From Paracoccus chinensis (GTDB lineage: Bacteria > Pseudomonadota > Alphaproteobacteria > Rhodobacterales > Rhodobacteraceae): a DNA stretch of 64,000 bases. Below the pieces are notes generated by a model. The model made no database searches and was not told the origin of the DNA. It worked only from the letters and a program-made list of their open reading frames with translations. The position numbers were made by a program, and so were the translations under genes. The stretch lies in NCBI RefSeq assembly GCF_900102885.1, contig NZ_FNGE01000001.1, forward strand, positions 186,001 to 250,000, written 5' to 3'. Below are positions 59,319 through 64,000 of this stretch, one piece after another (position 1 is the first letter of the stretch; each line of letters starts with the position of its first letter).

Positions 59319-60647
59319 ATGGACTGGCTCAAGGCATCGGCGACGGAACAGGGGCGCGCGATCATGGCCGGGCTGGTCAGTCCCGTTGATCTGGCCGAGG
59401 GCTATCTGGACGCCATCGCGCGCGCACCGCTCAGCCCGCGCATCTTCGCCCGCACCACGCCCGAACGTGCGCGGGCCGAGGCCATTGCCGCCCATGACCG
59501 CGCCAAGGCGGGCCTGCGGCGCAGCCTGCTGGACGGCGTGGCGCTGGCCTGGAAGGACAACATCGACAGCGCGGGCGTGGCGACCGAGGCCGGCTCCATG
59601 CTGCTGGAAGGTCGCGTTCCCGCCCAGGATGCGGCGGTGCTGGCAACGGCGACGCTGCAGGGCGCGGTGTGCCTCGGCAAGACCCACATGACGGAACTGG
59701 CCTTCTCGGGCCTCGGGCTGAACCCCACCGTCGCCACGGTGCCCAACGCCTATGACGCGAGCCTTGTCGCGGGCGGCTCCTCGGGCGGCTCGGCCGTGGC
59801 GGTGGCGATGGGGCTCTCGGCGGCGGCCATCGGGTCGGACACGGGCGGCTCGATCCGCCTGCCCGCGGCCTGGAACGGCATCGTCGGCTTCAAGCCCAGC
59901 CCCGGCGCGGTGGACATGACCGGCACCCTGCCGCTCTGCCGTCGCTTCGACGTCGTGGGGCCCTTGGCCCGGACGGTCGAGGACTGCGCCGAGGTCTTCG
60001 CGATGATTCAGGGCATTCCCGCCCCGGACCTGCGCGAGGCCGAGCCGCGCGGCCTGCGGCTGATGGTGCTGGACGGCCTGCCGTTTGAGGGCGCCCGCGA
60101 GGAACCCGTCGCCGCCTTCGAGGAGGCAGTGGAGCGCCTTGCCGCCGCCGGTGTCTCGATCACCCGCGCGGCGCCTTCCTGCGTCACCGATGCCGCGGCG
60201 CTGTCGCCAACCCTGTTCGCCCCCGAGGCCTATGGCCTCTGGCGCGACCAGATCGAGGCCGCGCCAGAGGTGATGTACCTGCCGATCCTCGAACGCTTCC
60301 GGGGCGGACGCGAGGTCAGCGCCGCCGATTACGTCGCGGGATGGGAACGGCTGATCCACCTGCGCCGGGACTGGGCCGCCACCGTGGCCCCTTATGACGC
60401 GGTGATCCTGCCCACCGCGCCGATCCTGCCGCCCGAGATTGCCCGGCTGGAAGAGGACGCCATCTTCTTCGCGGCCGAGAACCTGCTGGCGCTGCGCAAC
60501 ACCCGCATCGGCAATTCCATGGGCCTGCCCTCCATCAGCCTGCCTACCGCGCGGCCTGCCTGCGGGCTGATGCTGATGGGCGCGGCGGGAGGTGATCTTG
60601 CCCTGCTGCGCGTGGCGCAGGCGGTCGAGGCCGCCCTGCGGGACTGA
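59319..60647 (+). CDS. Amidase (amidase signature family)
   Basis: A 442-residue Ser-Ser-Lys hydrolase. The catalytic Lys79 is in LAWKDNID, the cis-Ser in GGSSGGSA (about 154), and the nucleophile Ser178 in SDTGGSIRLPA; the spacing 75 and 24 residues fits the family. N-terminal VSPVDLAEGYLDAIARA is also typical. It acts on carboxyl-amide bonds; the substrate (for example indole acetamide or a mandelamide type) is unknown. I chose ATG 59319 (MDWLKASATE). It is followed by an aminotransferase gene, 88 bp downstream. Confidence 0.9.
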   Translation: MDWLKASATEQGRAIMAGLVSPVDLAEGYLDAIARAPLSPRIFARTTPERARAEAIAAHDRAKAGLRRSLLDGVALAWKDNIDSAGVATEAGSMLLEGRVPAQDAAVLATATLQGAVCLGKTHMTELAFSGLGLNPTVATVPNAYDASLVAGGSSGGSAVAVAMGLSAAAIGSDTGGSIRLPAAWNGIVGFKPSPGAVDMTGTLPLCRRFDVVGPLARTVEDCAEVFAMIQGIPAPDLREAEPRGLRLMVLDGLPFEGAREEPVAAFEEAVERLAAAGVSITRAAPSCVTDAAALSPTLFAPEAYGLWRDQIEAAPEVMYLPILERFRGGREVSAADYVAGWERLIHLRRDWAATVAPYDAVILPTAPILPPEIARLEEDAIFFAAENLLALRNTRIGNSMGLPSISLPTARPACGLMLMGAAGGDLALLRVAQAVEAALRD

Positions 60648-60735
60648 CCCCGTCCGGCCTTTGTCTGGACGCATCGGCCCTTTGCCGATAGTCTGGCGCC
60701 AAACGGGACGGCAGATCCCGTGAGAGCGAGGCAGC

Positions 60736-61917
60736 ATGACATCCCCCCAGCGGTTTTCGAACCTGCCGGACTATGCGTTTCCGCGCCTGCGGAAGCTTTT
60801 GTCCGACGTGGCTCCCGGCCCCGACCCGATCGTGATGACGATCGGCGAGCCGCGCCACGGCATCCCCGATTTCGTCGCCCCGATCCTGTCGCGGACCGTG
60901 GGCGAACTGGGGAAATACCCGCCGAACGAGGGCACGCCGGAGCTGCTGGCGGCGATCTCGGGCTGGCTGAAGACTCGCCACGCCATCGAGGTGCCCCCCG
61001 AGGGAATCACCGGCCTAAACGGCACGCGCGAGGGGCTGTTCAACGCGGCCCTCGCCCTCTGCCCCGAACGCAAAAACGGCACGACGCCGCGAATCCTCGT
61101 GCCGAATCCCTTCTACCAGGTCTATGCCGTGGCCGCCGCCGCGGTGGGCGCCGAGCCCGTCTTCGTCAACGCGACCGGGACGACCGGCCACCTGCCCGAC
61201 TTCGCGGCGCTGGACCCGGCCACGCTGGACGCCGCCGCGATCTGCTATCTCTGCTCGCCCGCGAACCCGCAGGGCGCGGTCGCGGGCCGCGACTACCTGG
61301 AACGGCTGGTCGAGTTGGCCGAGCGGCATGATTTCCTGATCTTCGCCGACGAATGCTATTCCGAGATCTGGCGCAGCGCCCCCCCGCCCGGCGCGCTGGC
61401 CGTCGCCATGGGCATGGGTCTGGGCCACCGGGTGGTGATGTTCAACTCGCTGTCGAAGCGGTCGAACCTGCCCGGCCTGCGTTCGGGCTTCGTCGCGGGC
61501 GCGGTGGAACATATCGCGCGGCTGCGGACGCTGCGCAGCTATTCCGGCGCGCCGGTCCCCCTGCCCCACCAGCGCGTCAGCGAGGTCGCCTGGGCCGACG
61601 AGGATCACGTCATGGCGAACCGCGCGCTGTATCAGGAAAAATACGCCATCGCCGACCGGGTCTTCGGCAATGTGCCCGGCTACGTGCCGCCCGAGGGAGG
61701 CTTCTTTCTGTGGCTGCCCGTGGAAGACGGCGAAGCCGCCGCCCGCAGGCTGTGGGCCGAGGCGGGGGTGCAGGTGCTGCCGGGGGCCTATCTGTCGCGC
61801 GACACCGATGCCGGCAATCCGGGCAAGGGCTACGTCCGCGTGGCGCTGGTGGGCCCGGCCGGGGAAACCGAGGATGCGCTGACCCGCATCCGCGACACGC
61901 TGTATGGGAAAGGGTAA
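60736..61917 (+). CDS. Class I/II PLP aminotransferase (probable N-succinyldiaminopimelate aminotransferase)
   Basis: A 393-residue fold-type I enzyme. [11 protein letters not shown] and [12 protein letters not shown] carry cofactor-contacting residues, and [16 protein letters not shown] has the PLP Lys at about residue 241. The start reads [20 protein letters not shown], with [18 protein letters not shown] next. Proteins of this sort upstream of ftsK in alphaproteobacteria are often annotated DapC (lysine and cell-wall precursor synthesis); I did not verify this. It lies 7 bp before ftsK. Confidence 0.85.
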   Translation: MTSPQRFSNLPDYAFPRLRKLLSDVAPGPDPIVMTIGEPRHGIPDFVAPILSRTVGELGKYPPNEGTPELLAAISGWLKTRHAIEVPPEGITGLNGTREGLFNAALALCPERKNGTTPRILVPNPFYQVYAVAAAAVGAEPVFVNATGTTGHLPDFAALDPATLDAAAICYLCSPANPQGAVAGRDYLERLVELAERHDFLIFADECYSEIWRSAPPPGALAVAMGMGLGHRVVMFNSLSKRSNLPGLRSGFVAGAVEHIARLRTLRSYSGAPVPLPHQRVSEVAWADEDHVMANRALYQEKYAIADRVFGNVPGYVPPEGGFFLWLPVEDGEAAARRLWAEAGVQVLPGAYLSRDTDAGNPGKGYVRVALVGPAGETEDALTRIRDTLYGKG

Positions 61918-61924
61918 ACGGGGC

Positions 61925-64000
61925 ATGGCCAGCTGGCAGGCGAAACACCGCGATCCGCTGTTCGACCAGACCACGCAGGTGGCGCTGGAACGACGGGTCA
62001 AGGAACTGGTCGGCGCGGGCCTGATCGTCGCGGGCGTGCTGGTCGCCACCATGCTGTTTTCCTTCAATCCCGACGATCCGGGCGTGGGCACCGCGACCGA
62101 CCAGCCCGCGCAGAACCTGCTGGGGCGGGTCGGGGCCTATATCGCCTCGGCGCTGTTCATGATCGTGGGGCACGGCAGCTGGATGCTGGCCATTTCGGGC
62201 ATCGTCTGGGGCCTCCGGCTGATGCTGCACCGGGGCGAGGACCGGCTTTTGCGCGGCGTCTTCACGCCCATCGCCATGGTCGTGGCCTCGCTGCACGCCT
62301 CGTCCATGGTGCCGCCACCCGGCTGGACGCAGAGCTTCGGCCTTGGCGGGCACCTGGGCGACATGCTGATGGGGGGAATGATCGGCATCCTGCCCTTCAG
62401 TGCCGCCGTGGGCCTGAAGATCCTGGCGCTGCTGACCGCCGCTGGGGCGGTGGCGATGGCGGCTTTCGTGCTGGGCTTTGACCGGCGCGAACTGATGGGG
62501 ATCGGCCGCTTCCTCGCCACGGGGCTGGCCACCGCCTATGACCTGGGCATGACGGCGGTGGGACACGGGGCCTCGGCCTCGGTCGCCGCCGCGCGCGAGG
62601 TCCGCCGCCGGGCCGAGGCGCGCCGCCGCCGCATGGCCGGAGAGGAGGCCCCTTCCGAAGCCGAGCCCGAGGCGCAGGCCCCCTCGCCGGTCATGTTCTC
62701 GCGCCTGCGCCGCCCTGCCCCCCTGCCCCCGGCCGAGGACGCGGCGCTGCCGCCCGAACTGGTCGAACCCGCTCCCCAGTATGACGAGGCGGCGCCCGCC
62801 CCCGACGCACAGGTCGTGCGCGAGCGGATCACCGAGGCGATCCGCCACCATCACGAACCCGAGGCCACGCCCGAGCCTGACGGCCGCTCGGTCCTTTCCG
62901 CCGTCACTGCCCGGCTGACGGGGCGCGCGCAATCGGTCCCGCCGGTGTCCCCGGCGCCGCCCACGGACACCTCGCGCGTGGTGATGCCGCCCGCACGGCA
63001 GCTTGCGCCCTCGCGCCAGGCGATGGCCGAGGCGCAGCCGGGCCTGTCCTATGACAGCGCCGCCGTCGCCTATGAACGTCCGCCCCTGTCGCTGCTGGCC
63101 GCCCCCGGCACGGTCGAGCGCCACACGGCGAGCCCCGAGGCGCTGGCCGAGAACGCCCGGATGCTGGAGGCCGTGCTGGACGACTATGGCGTCAAGGGCC
63201 AGATCACCGCCGTGCATCCCGGCCCGGTGGTCACGCTCTACGAACTCGAACCCGCGCCGGGCCTGAAGGCGAGCCGGGTGATCGGCTTGGCCGATGACAT
63301 CGCCCGATCCATGTCGGCGCTGTCGGCCCGTGTCTCGACCGTGCCCGGCCGCACCGTGATCGGGATCGAGCTTCCGAACCAGCGCCGCGAAAAGGTCGTG
63401 CTGCGCGAGATCCTGTCCGCCAGCGCCTTCGGCGACAGTTCGGTGCCGCTGCCGCTGGCGCTGGGCAAGGACATCGGCGGCGAGCCCGTCGTGGCGAATC
63501 TCGCCAAGATGCCGCATCTGCTGATCGCGGGGACCACCGGCTCGGGGAAATCCGTCGCCATCAACACGATGATCCTGTCGCTTCTCTACAAGCTGACGCC
63601 CGAGGAATGCCGGCTCATCATGATCGACCCCAAGATGCTGGAACTGTCGGTCTATGACGGCATCCCGCATCTGCTCTCCCCCGTCGTGACCGACCCAAAG
63701 AAGGCCGTGGTGGCCCTCAAGTGGGTCGTCTCCGAGATGGAGGAGCGCTACCGCAAGATGTCCAAGATGGGCGTCCGCAACATCGAGGGCTATAACAGCC
63801 GCGTCCGCGAGGCGCTGTCCAAGGGCGAGTTGTTCCGCCGCACCATGCAGACCGGCTTCGACGAGGAAACCGGCGAGCCCGTCTTCGAGACCGAGGAATT
63901 CCAGCCCGAGACCTTCCCCTATATCGTCGTCATCGTGGACGAAATGGCCGACCTGATGATGGTGGCGGGCAAGGAGATCGAGGCCTGCATCCAGCGCCTT
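61925..64000 (+). CDS. ftsK: DNA translocase FtsK (3' end outside window)
   Basis: The first 692 codons of a membrane-anchored DNA pump that clears the septum and activates XerCD. The N-terminal domain has about four helices (residues 30-180). A Pro- and Ala-rich linker lies at about 215-370, and then the motor domain with alpha and beta subdomains: Walker [10 protein letters not shown] (residues 535-543) and Walker [12 protein letters not shown] near residue 672. The window ends inside the motor domain; the gamma DNA-reading domain lies beyond. The start [18 protein letters not shown] follows seven bases after the aminotransferase stop. Confidence 0.96.
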   Translation, partial: MASWQAKHRDPLFDQTTQVALERRVKELVGAGLIVAGVLVATMLFSFNPDDPGVGTATDQPAQNLLGRVGAYIASALFMIVGHGSWMLAISGIVWGLRLMLHRGEDRLLRGVFTPIAMVVASLHASSMVPPPGWTQSFGLGGHLGDMLMGGMIGILPFSAAVGLKILALLTAAGAVAMAAFVLGFDRRELMGIGRFLATGLATAYDLGMTAVGHGASASVAAAREVRRRAEARRRRMAGEEAPSEAEPEAQAPSPVMFSRLRRPAPLPPAEDAALPPELVEPAPQYDEAAPAPDAQVVRERITEAIRHHHEPEATPEPDGRSVLSAVTARLTGRAQSVPPVSPAPPTDTSRVVMPPARQLAPSRQAMAEAQPGLSYDSAAVAYERPPLSLLAAPGTVERHTASPEALAENARMLEAVLDDYGVKGQITAVHPGPVVTLYELEPAPGLKASRVIGLADDIARSMSALSARVSTVPGRTVIGIELPNQRREKVVLREILSASAFGDSSVPLPLALGKDIGGEPVVANLAKMPHLLIAGTTGSGKSVAINTMILSLLYKLTPEECRLIMIDPKMLELSVYDGIPHLLSPVVTDPKKAVVALKWVVSEMEERYRKMSKMGVRNIEGYNSRVREALSKGELFRRTMQTGFDEETGEPVFETEEFQPETFPYIVVIVDEMADLMMVAGKEIEACIQRL

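Noticed and set aside
57915-60737. Very long minus-strand frame joining the UbiH-like gene with the region opposite the amidase
   Set aside because: Only 57915-59138 has FAD-monooxygenase motifs; the upstream part is a shadow of the amidase, and the ATG at 59138 is the natural start.
1-64000. CRISPR arrays, prophage, complete insertion sequences, rRNA
   Set aside because: I scanned for regularly spaced repeats, transposase and integrase motifs, phage structural genes and rRNA-like stretches and saw none.

Overview
The window is about 64 kb of GC-rich bacterial chromosome. Gene content, very high third-position GC and gene neighbourhoods point to an alphaproteobacterium of the Rhodobacteraceae, most like Paracoccus or a close relative. 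Examples are glyQ and glyS separated by a small membrane-anchored gene, the YcjX/YcjF pair, clustered peptide deformylases, and a CtrA-like box in the flagellar control region. This placement is an inference from reading the sequence; no database was searched. There is no rRNA, CRISPR array, intact insertion sequence or prophage.

Layout. 0-6 kb: the end of a probable phosphate permease, a stand-alone Lrp/AsnC ligand-binding domain, a MATE pump, a def/def-like/fmt operon (minus strand), then a PatB/MalY-type lyase coupled to an L,D-transpeptidase. 6-17 kb: the helicase HrpB, a short divergent Mfd-like protein, YcjX/YcjF, pgsA-moaD-moaE in an overlapping operon, a YciI protein and accA. 17.2-17.8 kb: about 650 bp without a convincing gene. 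17.8-28.3 kb: part of a flagellar gene set, with fliF-fliH-fliN-fliP leftward and fliL-x-motE-motA-x-flhA-fliR-flhB-x-(fliJ-like) rightward from one divergent control region. 28.4-37 kb: rimI, tsaB, a NifU/Nfu protein, a universal stress protein, a sugar transferase, truA, an XpaC-like protein with a tiny upstream ORF, a membrane hydrolase, tRNA-Gly(TCC), trkH and a large secreted peptidoglycan-binding protein. 37-41 kb: glyQ, a DUF6446-type gene and glyS. glyS carries an internal segment of clearly lower GC. 41.5-48 kb: kynureninase and an RND efflux system with two adaptors and one permease. 48-55 kb: recQ, yggT, a thioesterase, a UMF1-type MFS protein, the endopeptidase mepA, a phytase-esterase-like protein and a queuosine-precursor transporter. 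54.9-55.2 kb: a short possible transcription unit holding an 18-residue ORF with a very strong ribosome binding site and its own terminator. 55.2-64 kb: a thiolase, a transglycosylase lipoprotein, lolA, a UbiH-type monooxygenase, an amidase, an aminotransferase and ftsK, which runs off the end.

Most genes are housekeeping functions: translation (fmt, def, glyQS, truA, tsaB, rimI), cell envelope (pgsA, L,D-transpeptidase, mepA, lolA, ftsK) and molybdopterin synthesis. They sit in tight operons with 4-bp or 1-bp stop/start overlaps.

The most interesting signals are: (1) the mosaic low-GC block inside glyS; (2) the small unit at 54.95-55.17 kb; (3) an intergenic repeat family in four places, plus a separate 69-bp-period repeat after glyS; (4) a deformylase paralogue that has lost catalytic residues; (5) a CtrA-like box and a tandem repeat between fliF and fliL; (6) several small, probably translated ORFs.
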